From Gemmatimonadota bacterium (GTDB lineage: Bacteria > Gemmatimonadota > Gemmatimonadetes > Gemmatimonadales > GWC2-71-9), in contig JANYLJ010000002.1 in NCBI GenBank assembly GCA_025357945.1, positions 48,200 through 112,199 of the forward strand: a stretch of DNA of 64,000 nucleotides, given 5' to 3'. How positions within the stretch are numbered: position 1 is the first letter of the stretch; each line of letters starts with the position of its first letter. Of the stretch, positions 54,632-64,000 are shown one piece after another. The notes below the pieces were generated by a model. That model did no database searches, was not told the DNA's origin, and saw only the letters and a program-made list of their open reading frames with translations. The translations under genes were made by a program, and so were the position numbers.

Positions 54632-57481
54632 CTACTCAGCGTAGTTCTCAACCGGCGGACAGGTACACACCAGGTTCCGATCCCCGAACGCATTGTCGAT
54701 TCGCGACACCGTCGGCCACGCCTTCCGCTGCCGTAGCGCCGGATCGGGAAACGCCGCCTTCTCGCGGGTATACGGACGATCCCAGTCGTTGGCGACCACC
54801 GATTCCAGCGTGTGCGGCGCCCGCTTGAGCACGTTCCCCTCGCGCGGTGCCGTGCCCTGCTCGATCTCGCGAATCTCCTCGCGGATCGCCAACAGGGCGT
54901 TCACGAACCGGTCGAGTTCTACCTTGGGCTCTGACTCCGTTGGTTCCACCATCAGTGTGCCGGGGACGGGGAACGACACCGTCGGCGGGTGAAAGCCGTA
55001 ATCGATCAGCCGCTTCGCGATGTCTTCCACCTCGATCCCCGCGCTTTGCTTGAACACCCGCGTGTCGAGGATGCACTCGTGCGCGATCAGTCCGTTCGCA
55101 CCGGCGTACAACAGGTCGTACGCCCCCTCGAGCCGCTTGGCGATGTAATTCGCGGACAGGATCGCCACCTTCGTGGCGTCTGCGAGCCCCTCGGCGCCCA
55201 TCAGCTGGATGTAGATCCAGGAAATCGGCAGAATGCTCGGGCTCCCCCACGGGCTGGCCGACACCGTGCCCGACGACTCGGCGTGGCCGAGATCGACCAC
55301 CGGATGATTCGGGAGGAACGGTGCCAGGTGCGCGGCGACGCCGATCGGGCCCATCCCGGGACCGCCGCCGCCGTGCGGGATACAGAACGTCTTGTGCAGG
55401 TTGAGGTGACAGACGTCCGCACCGATGTCACCCGGCCGGCAGAGTCCCACCTGGGCGTTCATGTTGGCGCCATCCATGTAGACCTGGCCACCGTGCGTGT
55501 GCACGATCGTGCAGATCTCCTTGATCGACGCCTCGAACACGCCGTGCGTCGACGGATACGTCACCATCAATGCCGCGAGATTCGCCGCGTGCTCCCCAGC
55601 TTTGGCGCGCAGGTCGGCGACGTCAATATTCCCCTTGTCGTCCGAACGCACCACCACAACGCGCATGCCCGCCATCACGGCGCTCGCCGGGTTGGTGCCG
55701 TGCGCGCTGATCGGAATCAGGCAGACGTCGCGATGCATGTCGCCGCGGGACCGATGCCAGGCGCGGATCGTGAGCAGGCCGGCATACTCGCCCTGCGAAC
55801 CGGCGTTCGGCTGCAGCGACACGGCGGCGAACCCGGTGATCGCGCAGAGGTCCGACTCCAGTCGCTTGAACATCTCGAGGTACCCGGCGGTCTGCTCGCG
55901 CGGTGCGAACGGATGAATCGCGCCGAACTCGGGCCAGCTCACCGGCACCATCTCGGTGGTGGCGTTGAGCTTCATGGTGCACGAGCCGAGCGGGATCATC
56001 GCCGCCGTGAGCGACAGGTCTTTCGCTTCGAGGCCGCGCATGTAGCGCAGCATCTCGGTTTCGGAACGATGGCGATGGAAGACAGGGTGCGTGAGATACG
56101 CGCTGGTGCGATGCAGGTCACCAAAGAACTCTTCCGGCTCTGTCAGCCCGAAGAGCTGGTGGGAATGAACTCCTGTAAAAGAGGTTACGACCTCTGCGAC
56201 GTCGCGAATCCAGGTGGTTTCGTCGAATGCCACGGCAATCCGCGTAGGCGACAGGCGGCGCAAGTTGATGCCGAATTCGAGCGCCTTGGCCATCACCGCG
56301 TCGCAATTCTCCGCCGTCATTGTCACCGCGACGGTGTCGAAGAAGCGATCGTGATCGACGGTGATGCCGGCCTTGCGAAGCGCGTTGGCGAGGTGCTGCG
56401 CGAACGCATGCACCTTGAGCGCAATCTGCTTGATCCCCTCGGGGCCATGATAGACCGCGTACATCGACGCCATCACCGCCAGTAGCACCTGCGCGGTGCA
56501 GACGTTGCTCGTTGCCTTGTCGCGGCGGATGTGCTGCTCGCGCGTCTGCAGTGCCATGCGAAGCGCCGGCTTGCCGTCGGCATCCTTCGACACGCCAATG
56601 ATCCGGCCGGGAATGTGGCGCTTGTACGCGTCCTTCGTCGCAAAGAACGCCGCATGCGGACCACCGTAGCCGAGCGGTACGCCAAAGCGTTGCGAATTGC
56701 CGACAGCGACGTCCGCACCCCATTCACCTGGCGGCACGAGCAGTGCGAGCGCGAGGAGGTCGGTCGCAACGGTGACGAGGGCGCCGGCTCCGTGCGCTTC
56801 ATCGCACACGCGCCGCCAATCGTGCACGGCGCCATCCGTGGCCGGGTATTGGAGCAGGCATCCGACGATGTCGGCGCCGAACGCGAACTCGGCGGGGCCT
56901 TGCACGATCACGTCGACTCCCCGCGCCTCCGCCCTCGTCCGCACCACCGCGATCGTTTGCGGGTGGCACGCTTCGTCCACCAGGTACACCGGCTTCTCGC
57001 CGTGCTTCACCACCGCGAGCGTCATCGCCATCGCCTCGGCAGCTGCTGTTCCTTCGTCGAGCAGCGACGCGTTCGCCACCGGCAGGGCAGTAAGGTCGCT
57101 GACCATCGTCTGGAAGTTGAGCAGCGCTTCGAGACGCCCCTGGGCGATCTCGGCCTGGTACGGCGTGTACGCGGTGTACCATCCCGGATTCTCGAGGATG
57201 TTGCGTTGGATCACCGTGGGGACGAGCGTGTTGCTGTATCCCATGCCGATGTAGGAACGGAAGACCTGGTTCTTGTCGGCGAGCTGGCGCATCGTCCCGA
57301 GGACCTGCGCTTCGGTACGACCCTCGGGCAGGTCGAGGCGCTCACGCAGACGAATCTGGTCGGGGACGACCGCGTCGATGAAGTCGGCCATCGAGCGATA
57401 GCCGAGGACACCGAGCATCGACTCGATGTCGGCGGCGCGGGGCCCGATGTGGCGCGCCGCGAATTCGTTGAAAGGAATCAC
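54632..57481 (-). CDS. gcvP: Glycine dehydrogenase (decarboxylating), P-protein, full length
   Basis: A 949-residue PLP enzyme that decarboxylates glycine and passes the aminomethyl group to the lipoyl arm of GcvH. Both halves, split in some bacteria, are fused here. N-terminal blocks include [28 protein letters not shown] and [18 protein letters not shown]. The PLP Lys is in [20 protein letters not shown] (Lys near residue 697). [16 protein letters not shown] is near the end. The start is a GTG 13 nt after the gcvH stop; no good Shine-Dalgarno is visible. Length matches single-chain GcvP (about 950). Last gene of gcvT-gcvH-gcvP. Confidence 0.97.
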   Translation of the reverse strand: MIPFNEFAARHIGPRAADIESMLGVLGYRSMADFIDAVVPDQIRLRERLDLPEGRTEAQVLGTMRQLADKNQVFRSYIGMGYSNTLVPTVIQRNILENPGWYTAYTPYQAEIAQGRLEALLNFQTMVSDLTALPVANASLLDEGTAAAEAMAMTLAVVKHGEKPVYLVDEACHPQTIAVVRTRAEARGVDVIVQGPAEFAFGADIVGCLLQYPATDGAVHDWRRVCDEAHGAGALVTVATDLLALALLVPPGEWGADVAVGNSQRFGVPLGYGGPHAAFFATKDAYKRHIPGRIIGVSKDADGKPALRMALQTREQHIRRDKATSNVCTAQVLLAVMASMYAVYHGPEGIKQIALKVHAFAQHLANALRKAGITVDHDRFFDTVAVTMTAENCDAVMAKALEFGINLRRLSPTRIAVAFDETTWIRDVAEVVTSFTGVHSHQLFGLTEPEEFFGDLHRTSAYLTHPVFHRHRSETEMLRYMRGLEAKDLSLTAAMIPLGSCTMKLNATTEMVPVSWPEFGAIHPFAPREQTAGYLEMFKRLESDLCAITGFAAVSLQPNAGSQGEYAGLLTIRAWHRSRGDMHRDVCLIPISAHGTNPASAVMAGMRVVVVRSDDKGNIDVADLRAKAGEHAANLAALMVTYPSTHGVFEASIKEICTIVHTHGGQVYMDGANMNAQVGLCRPGDIGADVCHLNLHKTFCIPHGGGGPGMGPIGVAAHLAPFLPNHPVVDLGHAESSGTVSASPWGSPSILPISWIYIQLMGAEGLADATKVAILSANYIAKRLEGAYDLLYAGANGLIAHECILDTRVFKQSAGIEVEDIAKRLIDYGFHPPTVSFPVPGTLMVEPTESEPKVELDRFVNALLAIREEIREIEQGTAPREGNVLKRAPHTLESVVANDWDRPYTREKAAFPDPALRQRKAWPTVSRIDNAFGDRNLVCTCPPVENYAE

Positions 57482-57494
57482 CCGTACCGGAAGG

Positions 57495-57869
57495 CTAGAG
57501 ACTCGCGATCATGGCGCGGTACCCCGCGGCATCCTTGAGCGCGTTGACTTCGCTGGGATTGCTCAGCTCGATCTTGACCAACCAACCGGCACCGTAGGGG
57601 TCGTTCGCAACGGTTTCCGGCGTGTCGGCGAGCGTGTCGTTGATCGCGATCACCTTGCCCGATGCCGGTGCGAACAATTCGCTCACCGCCTTGACCGATT
57701 CGATCACGCCGAACGCCTTGGTCGCTTCGACCATTGTTCCGATCGCCGGAAGCTCGACGAACACGATGTCACCGATCTGCTCGACGGCGAACGCGGTGAT
57801 GCCGACCTTGCCGTCTGCGTCCAGCCATTCGTGCTCGGCCGAGTATTTCAGCTTGTCAGGAGTGTCCAC
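57495..57869 (-). CDS. gcvH: Glycine cleavage system H-protein
   Basis: A 124-residue lipoate-bearing shuttle of the glycine cleavage complex. The lipoylation site is Lys60 in [32 protein letters not shown] opens the protein and the Gly-rich turn region [11 protein letters not shown] closes it. The start is a GTG at 57869, 16 nt after the gcvT stop. The length is typical (125-130). Confidence 0.97.
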   Translation of the reverse strand: MDTPDKLKYSAEHEWLDADGKVGITAFAVEQIGDIVFVELPAIGTMVEATKAFGVIESVKAVSELFAPASGKVIAINDTLADTPETVANDPYGAGWLVKIELSNPSEVNALKDAAGYRAMIASL

Positions 57870-57885
57870 AGCTCAGCGCCTCGGC

Positions 57886-58980
57886 TCAGGTCGAACGACG
57901 GTAGAAGGGCAGCGGAATGATTTCGGCGCTCGCGCGCTGGCTCCGGATGCCGACCTCGAGGGCCGTCCCCGGCGCCGCATGCTCCGGCGGGACATACGCC
58001 ATCGCGATCGCTGTTCCGAGCGTGGGCGACGACGTGCCGCTCGTCACCACGCCGCACGGTTCCGGCGCGGCGGGAAGATAGACGGGATACCCGGTCCGGG
58101 CGATGCCTCGACCAGTGATTTTCAGCCCCACCAGCGTCTTCCGCGGCTGCTCCATTGCCGCCTCCAGCGGGGCGCGGCCAACGAAGTCACCCGGCTTGTC
58201 GAACTTGACCACCCGCCCCAATCCTGCCTCGAATGGCGTCGTCCCGCGGTCGAGTTCCTGGCCATAGAGCGGCATCCCGGCTTCGAGCCGAAGCGTGTCG
58301 CGGGCGCCGAGACCGGCGGGAAGGAGCCCGCGCGATTTCCCGGCCTCAAGCAGAGTGTCCCACACCTGCACGCCGTCGGCCCAATCCACGAAGAGTTCGA
58401 ACCCATCCTCACCGGTGTACCCGGTTCGCGCCAACAGCGCCGGGACACCGCACGCCGTGGTCTTTGTTCCGGAGTAGTACTTGATACTACTCAACTCGAT
58501 CGGTACGAACGGCTGGAGGATATCGGCCGCCAGCGGCCCCTGGATCGCGACCAGCGAGGTCCGCAGCGAGGCGTCATCCAGCTTGGCGTCAAAGCCGACG
58601 ATCCGCTGACGAAGTGCGGTGGCCACGGTCTCGGCGTTCGAGGCATTCGCGACCAGGAGCCACTCCTGCTCGCCCAGGCGATAGACGATCAGGTCGTCGA
58701 TGACCCCGCCGTCGGCGGCGGCGATCATCGAGTAATGCGCCCGGCCGATGGCGAGTTTGGACGGGGTGGTAACGATCGCGGCATCGAGCGCTCGGCCGGC
58801 GTCCGGTCCGGTGACGTACAGCTCGCCCATATGGGAGAGGTCGAACAGCCCAGCGGCCGAACGCACCGCTCTGTGTTCCTCGACCAGGCCGGCGTACTGG
58901 ACGGGCATCTCCCACCCGGCAAAGGGAATCATCCGGGCGCCGAGGGCACGGTGGCGGGCATCGAGGGCGGTCTGGTGCAC
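57886..58980 (-). CDS. gcvT: Aminomethyltransferase (T-protein)
   Basis: A 364-residue protein that takes the aminomethyl group from GcvH to tetrahydrofolate, releasing ammonia. IPFAGWEMPVQYAGLVEEH near the N-terminus, LFDLSHMGELYVTGPDA, and the folate region YTGEDGFELFVDW are the family landmarks. The start is a GTG at 58980 (HQTALDARHRALGARM). It leads the three-gene operon; all three genes use GTG starts. The 220-bp gap upstream was examined for a glycine riboswitch and none was recognised. A TATCTT box lies on the coding strand about 55 nt upstream. Confidence 0.96.
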   Translation of the reverse strand: MHQTALDARHRALGARMIPFAGWEMPVQYAGLVEEHRAVRSAAGLFDLSHMGELYVTGPDAGRALDAAIVTTPSKLAIGRAHYSMIAAADGGVIDDLIVYRLGEQEWLLVANASNAETVATALRQRIVGFDAKLDDASLRTSLVAIQGPLAADILQPFVPIELSSIKYYSGTKTTACGVPALLARTGYTGEDGFELFVDWADGVQVWDTLLEAGKSRGLLPAGLGARDTLRLEAGMPLYGQELDRGTTPFEAGLGRVVKFDKPGDFVGRAPLEAAMEQPRKTLVGLKITGRGIARTGYPVYLPAAPEPCGVVTSGTSSPTLGTAIAMAYVPPEHAAPGTALEVGIRSQRASAEIIPLPFYRRST

Positions 58981-59200
58981 GAGGTGTCCGGGTGCGGGGG
59001 ACGCGATACGGTGCCGTTGCCGAAGCAGCGTTCAAAGATAGCGGCGCGCTGCCGTGCCGGAGCGCCTCGACCACCCCTTTCCCACCGCCCCGTAAGTGGT
59101 TCACTTCCATAGCGTTGGTACGACGCGCAGCGGCGGACCGCAGCAACGTACGGGTCCGGGCGAGCGTAGCACCCAGATACGGTGGATTCTTGAGTCCCTC

Positions 59201-60700
59201 TTGCCAGGTACGAAAGTTCTGACCGCTCCCAGACAGCTCCTCCTGCCAGCGCTGTTCGGCCTGCTCGCCGCCTGCTACCCGGCGCTTCCAGGTGCCGGCG
59301 GCGCGGGTCCGTCCGCGCCCTCGCCGAGCACGCGATGGAACCCACCGGTGTCGTCGGAGCGGGAGGCCCACGACAGCAGGCTCGCCGCCGACCAGTTGCC
59401 GCCAGCGCTCGAGTCCCGTCGCGCCCAGCTGACCACCACCGACCTCGTGGCACTCGCGCTCGACCGGAGCCCCGAGACCCGCGCTAGTTGGCTCGCCGCC
59501 CAGGCCGCCGCCGCGAGCTGGGGCAACGCGCGCGGCGCCCTCTTTCCCGACATCAACGGTACCGTCGCGGTCAATCGACTCAAGACCGCAGCCACCTCGG
59601 GTCGCGTGTCGGTCGAACAGACCACCTATGGTCCGTCCCTCTCACTCAGTTGGTTGCTGCTCGACTTCGGCGGTCGCGCTGGCGCGATGGCCGCCGCGCG
59701 CGAAGGACTCTACGCCGCCAATTGGACCCACAACGCCGTCATCTCCGACGTCGTCCGGCGCACGCTGCAAGGCTACTTCTCCTACGTGGCCGCCCGCAGT
59801 CTGGTCGAAGCCAATCGCGCCACGCTCCAGCAGGCCCAGGTCAACCTCGCTGCGGCCGAGGATCGGCGCAGCGTCGGCGTCGCCACCATTGGCGAAGCGA
59901 TGCAGGCGCGGAGCGCCGTGTCACAGGCACGCCTGGTCGTCCAGCGGTCGGAAGGAGCCCTCGCCGGCACCCGAGGATCGCTCGCCGTGTTGATCGGCCT
60001 GCCGCCGACCGCGGCATTCGAAGTGGACACAACCGAGGCCAACGCGCCGACGACGCCAGTGGTGGCAACGGTGGACTCGTTGATGAAAATCGGCCTGCTC
60101 GATCGACCCGACCTGGCGGCTGAGCGCGCCCAGGTCGACGCGCGGCGAGCGGTGGCGCGCGAAACGCGCTCGCAATACCTCCCCTCGCTTTCCGCGACCG
60201 GCACCACGAGTGCGCTGCGGGTCGGCAGCAACCCGCAGAGCTTTCCGTCGTACAACGTCGGGCTGGCGCTGGCGATCCCGATCTTCAACGGCTTTGGCTG
60301 GCAGTACGCGGCGCGGGCTGCGGCACTCACTGCCGACGCCGAGACGGCGCGGCTTCGCAACATGGAGCAGCAGGTCGCACTGCAGGTCTACCAGAGCTAT
60401 CAGGAACTGCGCACCGCGACGCAGAGCGTGACCACCGCGGATGAACTCATGGTCAGCGCGGGATCGGCGGCCGACGCGGCGCGCGCCCGTTACCGCGAAG
60501 GGGTCGGCTCGCTCCTGGAACTGTTGTCGGCCGAGAGCGTCCTCGCTAGCGCCCGTTCGTCCCGGATCGAGTCGCGCGCGGAGTGGCACACCACACTGGT
60601 GCAGTTGGCGCACGACGCCGGACTGCTGGCCGCAAGTGGCACAACCTCGCTGCATCCGGCGCCCACTTCGCCTGCCAATCCCCCAGGCAACAAGCCATGA
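59201..60700 (+). CDS. TolC-type outer-membrane efflux lipoprotein
   Basis: About 499 residues. The signal part LLLPALFGLLAACYPALPG holds a lipobox (LLAAC). The TTG at 59201 is the best-placed start; the frame is open from 59096 without a credible N-terminus. Two OEP repeats of long helices follow (LTTTDLVALALDRSPETRAS, SLSWLLLDFGGRAGAMAAAR, ARARYREGVGSLLELLSAES), characteristic of OprM/CusC-like channels that are lipid-anchored. It forms the outer-membrane part of the RND pump encoded next; its stop overlaps the adaptor start (ATGA). Confidence 0.88.
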   Translation: MPGTKVLTAPRQLLLPALFGLLAACYPALPGAGGAGPSAPSPSTRWNPPVSSEREAHDSRLAADQLPPALESRRAQLTTTDLVALALDRSPETRASWLAAQAAAASWGNARGALFPDINGTVAVNRLKTAATSGRVSVEQTTYGPSLSLSWLLLDFGGRAGAMAAAREGLYAANWTHNAVISDVVRRTLQGYFSYVAARSLVEANRATLQQAQVNLAAAEDRRSVGVATIGEAMQARSAVSQARLVVQRSEGALAGTRGSLAVLIGLPPTAAFEVDTTEANAPTTPVVATVDSLMKIGLLDRPDLAAERAQVDARRAVARETRSQYLPSLSATGTTSALRVGSNPQSFPSYNVGLALAIPIFNGFGWQYAARAAALTADAETARLRNMEQQVALQVYQSYQELRTATQSVTTADELMVSAGSAADAARARYREGVGSLLELLSAESVLASARSSRIESRAEWHTTLVQLAHDAGLLAASGTTSLHPAPTSPANPPGNKP

Positions 60701-61845
60701 TCCGATCCGACGTCACGTGCGCGTTCACGGTGTTCTCCCTCTGCGCGCTCATCGCGGCGTGCGGCAAGACCGCCGCGCCGCCGCCGCCGGCCATCCCGGT
60801 GACGCTCACCCCGGTGCGCCGTGCCGACGTTCCGCTGCTGATCCGGGCGACCGGCACGGTGGAACCGATCCGGACAGCGGCGGTACAGTCGCAAGTCAAC
60901 GCGCAATTGCTGCACGTGCGGTTCACCGAGGGGGATGACGTCCGTGAACGGCAGGTGCTTTTCGAACTCGACGCGCGCCCGTTCGAGGCCGCGCTCGGCC
61001 AGGCCCAGGCGGTGCTGTCGCGCGACCGGGCACAGTGGGAGAACGCGCAGCACGACGTGCAACGCTACTCGGCGCTCGCCTCCAAGGAGTACATCACGCA
61101 GCAACAGCTCGACCAGGCCAAGGCAACGGCCGGCGCGCTGGTCGGTACGTTGCGCGCTGACAGCGCGGCGATCGACCAGGCGAAGCTCAACCTTCAGTAC
61201 GCCACCATCCGCGCACCGATCAGCGGTCGTGCCGGCTCGGTGCTGGTCAAGGAAGGGAACCAGGTGCGCAGTAGTGCCGGTCAGACGCTGGTGGTGATCA
61301 ACCAGATCTCACCCATCCTGCTCCGGTTTCCGGTGCCGGCAGCCTACTTCGACGTCGTCCGCCACCGCGCAAACCAGTTGCTCGAGGTGGCGGCCACGCC
61401 GGTGGGTGATTCGACCCACGCCGAAAAGGGACTGCTGGTCTTTCTCGATAACGCCGTCGACTCGCTGACCGGGACGGTGACGCTCAAGGCGAACTTTCCC
61501 AACAAGACCGGTGCGCTGTGGCCCGGCGCGCTCGAGGCGGTGTCGTTGCAGCTCGACGTCGAGAAGAACGTGCTGGTCGTGCCACAATCCGCGGTGCAGA
61601 ACGGCCAGTCCGGCAGCGCGGTCTGGATCGTCGATTCGGCGAAGAAGGCCCACGTCGTCAAGGTGACCGTGCTTCGCAGTACTGACTCCCTCGCCGTGCT
61701 GGCCGGCGGCGTCACACCGGGGCAGCGTGTCGTGACCGACGGACAGCTGCGCCTCACCGAAGGCGTCACCGTCACGATTCGCGGGGAAGGCCCAGGCGGC
61801 GCGCGCGACAGTAGCACTCCCACCGCGCGGGACAAGACGCCATGA
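60697..61845 (+). CDS. RND efflux periplasmic adaptor (lipoprotein, MdtA/AcrA-like)
   Basis: A 382-residue membrane-fusion protein linking the RND pump to the outer-membrane channel. The signal ends in LCALIAAC, a lipobox. The barrel-sandwich half AAVQSQVNAQLLHVRFTEGD leads into a coiled hairpin (LASKEYITQQQLDQAKATAG), then the second lipoyl half YATIRAPISGRAGSVLVKEG. The membrane-proximal domain carries NVLVVPQSAVQNG and VKVTVLRS. Both gene ends are ATGA overlaps. The substrate is not predictable. Confidence 0.93.
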   Translation: MIRSDVTCAFTVFSLCALIAACGKTAAPPPPAIPVTLTPVRRADVPLLIRATGTVEPIRTAAVQSQVNAQLLHVRFTEGDDVRERQVLFELDARPFEAALGQAQAVLSRDRAQWENAQHDVQRYSALASKEYITQQQLDQAKATAGALVGTLRADSAAIDQAKLNLQYATIRAPISGRAGSVLVKEGNQVRSSAGQTLVVINQISPILLRFPVPAAYFDVVRHRANQLLEVAATPVGDSTHAEKGLLVFLDNAVDSLTGTVTLKANFPNKTGALWPGALEAVSLQLDVEKNVLVVPQSAVQNGQSGSAVWIVDSAKKAHVVKVTVLRSTDSLAVLAGGVTPGQRVVTDGQLRLTEGVTVTIRGEGPGGARDSSTPTARDKTP

Positions 61846-64000
61846 ACTTGTCCGCACCGTGGATTGCGCGACCGGTGATGACCACCCTGGTCATGGGCGG
61901 CATCCTGGTGTTTGGCGTCGCCTCGTATCGCAAGCTGGCCGTCGCGGATCTCCCCACCGTCGACTATCCCACGATTTCGGTGTTCGCCAACCTCTCGGGC
62001 GCCAGCCCGGAAACGATGGCGTCGTCCGTGGCGACGCCGTTGGAGAAGCAGTTTTCCACCATCGCCGGGCTCGACGCGATCACGTCGTCGAGCCTGCAGG
62101 GCTCCACGAACATCACGCTGCAGTTCGGGCTCGATCGCAACATCGATGCCGCGGCTGCCGATGTGCAAGCGGCGATCGCGCAGACCCAGCGCTCGCTGCC
62201 GCGCGACCTGCTGCCACCGTCGTACCGCAAGGTGGACCCGTCGTCGTCGGCGATCCTTCTCTATGCGCTCACGTCCCCCACGCTCTCCCTCTCGACCATC
62301 GACGAATTCGCCGAGACGACGATCAGTCAGCAGCTGTCGACGGTGGCCGGCGTGGCGCAGGTGCAGGTGTACGGTTCGCAGAAGTACGCGGTTCGCATCC
62401 AGCTCGACCCGCAAGCGCTCGCCGCGCGCAAGGTCGGCATCGACGACGTCGTCAACGCGATCAACAACGGCAACGTCAACCTGCCGACCGGCATTCTCTG
62501 GGGCACCGATCGCGCGTACGCGGTCGAGGCCGACGGCCAGCTCCACAACGCTGCCGCGTTCCGACCGCTGATCGTGAGCTGGCGGGACGGCGCACCGGTT
62601 CGCCTGCAGGACCTCGGCCACGTCGTTGACAGCGTCCAGGACACCAAAGCGGCCGCGTGGTACAACAACACCCGCGGCATCGTGCTCGCGATTCAGCGGC
62701 AGCCCGGCACGAACACCGTCGCCGTGGCGAGGGCGGTGCGCGCCGAGATGGACCGGCTGAAGACCCGGATCCCGGCGTCCGTCACGGTCACCACGATTTT
62801 CGATCGCTCCGACTCGATCGATCAGTCGGTGAAGGATGTCAAGTTCACGCTCTACCTGACGCTGTTCCTCGTCGTCCTGGTGATCTTCATCTTCCTGCGC
62901 AACGTCTCGGCGACCATCATCCCGAGCCTGGCGCTACCGCTCTCGCTGATCGGCACCTTCGCGGTGATGTACCTGCTCGGCTACTCACTCGACAACCTTT
63001 CTATGATGGCGCTCACGCTCTCGGTCGGGTTCGTGGTTGACGATGCCATCGTGATGCTCGAGAACATCGTGCGTCACACCGAGGCGGGTGAAGACCCGCA
63101 CACGGCGGCGGTCAACGGTTCGGCGGAAATCGGGTTCACCATCCTGTCGATGACACTGTCGCTGGTCGCGGTTTTCATTCCGGTACTCTTCCTCGGTGGC
63201 CTGATCGGGCGGCTCTTTCACGAATTCGCCGTGACGATCGGTGTGGCGATCCTGATGTCGGCGCTGGTCTCGCTGACGCTGACACCGATGCTGTGCAGCC
63301 GGTTCCTGCGGGCCGGGCACGCCGAGGAGGGCACCGGTGTGTTGGCCCGGATGTTCGGCGTCACCGAGCGGATCTACGAGCGGGTGGTGCATCGCTATGA
63401 CCGTTCGCTGCAATGGGTCATGGCGCGTACGCGGCTCACCTTCGCTTTCTCGTTTGCGATCCTGATCGCGACGATCTGGCTGGCGCGCGCCGTCCCCAAG
63501 GGATTCATCCCCTCCGAAGATCAGGGGCAGCTCCGCGTCACGACCGAAACCGCGGAAGGCAGCTCGTTCGATGGGATGTACCGTCACCAGCTGATGGCGA
63601 TGAGCGTGGTGGCCAAGGACCCCAACGTGGCGGGTTTCATGTCGGCGATGGGGAGTGGTGGCGGCGGCAGCACCGCCAATCAGGGCCGCTTCATCATCCG
63701 GCTCACCGATCGCCGGGACCGGAAGATGTCGGCCGACGAAGTGGCCCGGTCGCTCAGCCACAACTTGAGCCAGGTGCCCGGCTTGCGCGCCTTCGTGCAG
63801 AATCCGCCACCGATCAACATCGGTGGGCGACAATCGAAGAGCCTGTACCAGTACACGCTGCAGGGTGCCGACATCGAGACGCTCTATCGCACTGCCCAGG
63901 CGATGGAGGCCCGGTTGGGTGACCTGCCGCAACTACGCGACGTCACCAGCGACCTGCAGATCAAGAATCCGCAGGTGCAGGTCCGCATCGACCGCGACCG
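61842..64000 (+). CDS. RND transporter inner-membrane permease (HAE1/MdtB-like), 3' end missing
   Basis: A proton-driven multidrug-type pump; the first 719 residues are visible and the frame runs off the window. The ATG at 61842 overlaps the adaptor stop (ATGA). MNLSAPWIARPVMTTLVMGG is the usual first span, followed by the porter domain (ADLPTVDYPTISVFANLSGA). The second and later spans include GFVVDDAIVMLENIVRHTEA with the proton-relay Asp pair at about residues 400-401 and LVAVFIPVLFLGGLIGRLFH. PKGFIPSEDQGQLRVTTETA marks the second periplasmic loop. Sequence and gene order resemble MdtABC/HAE1 exporters. Confidence 0.95.
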   Translation, partial: MNLSAPWIARPVMTTLVMGGILVFGVASYRKLAVADLPTVDYPTISVFANLSGASPETMASSVATPLEKQFSTIAGLDAITSSSLQGSTNITLQFGLDRNIDAAAADVQAAIAQTQRSLPRDLLPPSYRKVDPSSSAILLYALTSPTLSLSTIDEFAETTISQQLSTVAGVAQVQVYGSQKYAVRIQLDPQALAARKVGIDDVVNAINNGNVNLPTGILWGTDRAYAVEADGQLHNAAAFRPLIVSWRDGAPVRLQDLGHVVDSVQDTKAAAWYNNTRGIVLAIQRQPGTNTVAVARAVRAEMDRLKTRIPASVTVTTIFDRSDSIDQSVKDVKFTLYLTLFLVVLVIFIFLRNVSATIIPSLALPLSLIGTFAVMYLLGYSLDNLSMMALTLSVGFVVDDAIVMLENIVRHTEAGEDPHTAAVNGSAEIGFTILSMTLSLVAVFIPVLFLGGLIGRLFHEFAVTIGVAILMSALVSLTLTPMLCSRFLRAGHAEEGTGVLARMFGVTERIYERVVHRYDRSLQWVMARTRLTFAFSFAILIATIWLARAVPKGFIPSEDQGQLRVTTETAEGSSFDGMYRHQLMAMSVVAKDPNVAGFMSAMGSGGGGSTANQGRFIIRLTDRRDRKMSADEVARSLSHNLSQVPGLRAFVQNPPPINIGGRQSKSLYQYTLQGADIETLYRTAQAMEARLGDLPQLRDVTSDLQIKNPQVQVRIDRD

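Noticed and set aside
54989..56485. Plus-strand ORF of 498 codons opposite gcvP
   Set aside because: Arg/His/Asp-rich composition and exact antisense position to a certain gene mark it as a GC-driven shadow.
57622..59112. Plus-strand ORF of 496 codons opposite gcvH and gcvT
   Set aside because: Antisense shadow of two certain glycine cleavage genes; no recognisable domain.
58981..59200. Possible glycine riboswitch upstream of gcvT
   Set aside because: The gap was read on the gcvT strand and the tandem aptamer core was not recognised. A covariance-model search would settle this.

Overview
The window is a 64 kb piece of a GC-rich bacterial chromosome with tightly packed genes, many 1-4 nt ATGA/GTGA overlaps, frequent GTG and TTG starts, and signal peptides that often end in Ala-Gln. 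The gene content fits Gemmatimonadota best: a mycobacterial-type fused 2-oxoglutarate dehydrogenase without a lipoyl domain, a large Ser/Thr kinase with a TPR tail, giant sortilin/VPS10-like beta-propeller proteins, and a Gly/Arg-rich Rho. This placement is an inference, because no rRNA or other phylogenetic marker RNA is present. No tRNA, rRNA, CRISPR array, IS element or prophage was recognised. No stretch over 300 bp lacks a gene.

Layout. 1-8.8 kb: end of a CocE/S15 hydrolase, ankyrin protein, rho, then a leftward group (DAO-type flavoenzyme, two tiny proteins, Rieske oxygenase), an aldo/keto reductase, and an OsmC-methyltransferase pair. 8.9-17 kb: an exported discoidin/glycosidase-like protein, a W-x-x-G-x-W lipoprotein, and a leftward overlapping operon fadI-fadJ-membrane protein-Gfo/Idh oxidoreductase. 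17-22 kb: kgd (TCA cycle), an outer-membrane barrel candidate and an HNH nuclease. 22.3-32 kb: two exported 1102-residue VPS10-like paralogues on either side of a transmembrane Ser/Thr kinase. 32-37 kb: a leftward unit of ECF sigma factor, membrane anti-sigma candidate, two exported HEAT-repeat proteins and a membrane pseudokinase. 37-42.7 kb: a GT-C-like membrane protein, VOC and CPxCG proteins, and a DUF1697/GNAT/PPi-phosphofructokinase unit. 42.7-49.5 kb: transketolase, transaldolase, a dicarboxylate/glutamate symporter and a lytic transglycosylase. 49.6-54.4 kb: a leftward coupled unit of beta-helix protein, uridine kinase and S9 peptidase. 54.6-59 kb: gcvT-gcvH-gcvP. 59.2-64 kb: a TolC-type lipoprotein, RND adaptor and RND pump, the last cut by the window edge.

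How the genes work together. Central carbon metabolism is well represented: beta-oxidation, 2-oxoglutarate oxidation, non-oxidative pentose phosphate steps, PPi-linked phosphofructokinase and glycine cleavage. Exported repeat proteins make up much of the remainder.

Most notable observations. (1) A dispersed palindromic repeat with core GTCATCCTGAGCG occurs four times, in short form and in a longer form carrying exchangeable side hairpins. (2) One copy lies inside the signal-peptide coding region of the S9 peptidase, whose start is fixed by a strong Shine-Dalgarno and an ATGA overlap. (3) The sigma/anti-sigma/HEAT/HEAT/pseudokinase unit is the best candidate for an undescribed system. (4) GNAT acetyltransferase remnants cluster around 41-42.7 kb, one of them coupled to the transketolase start.
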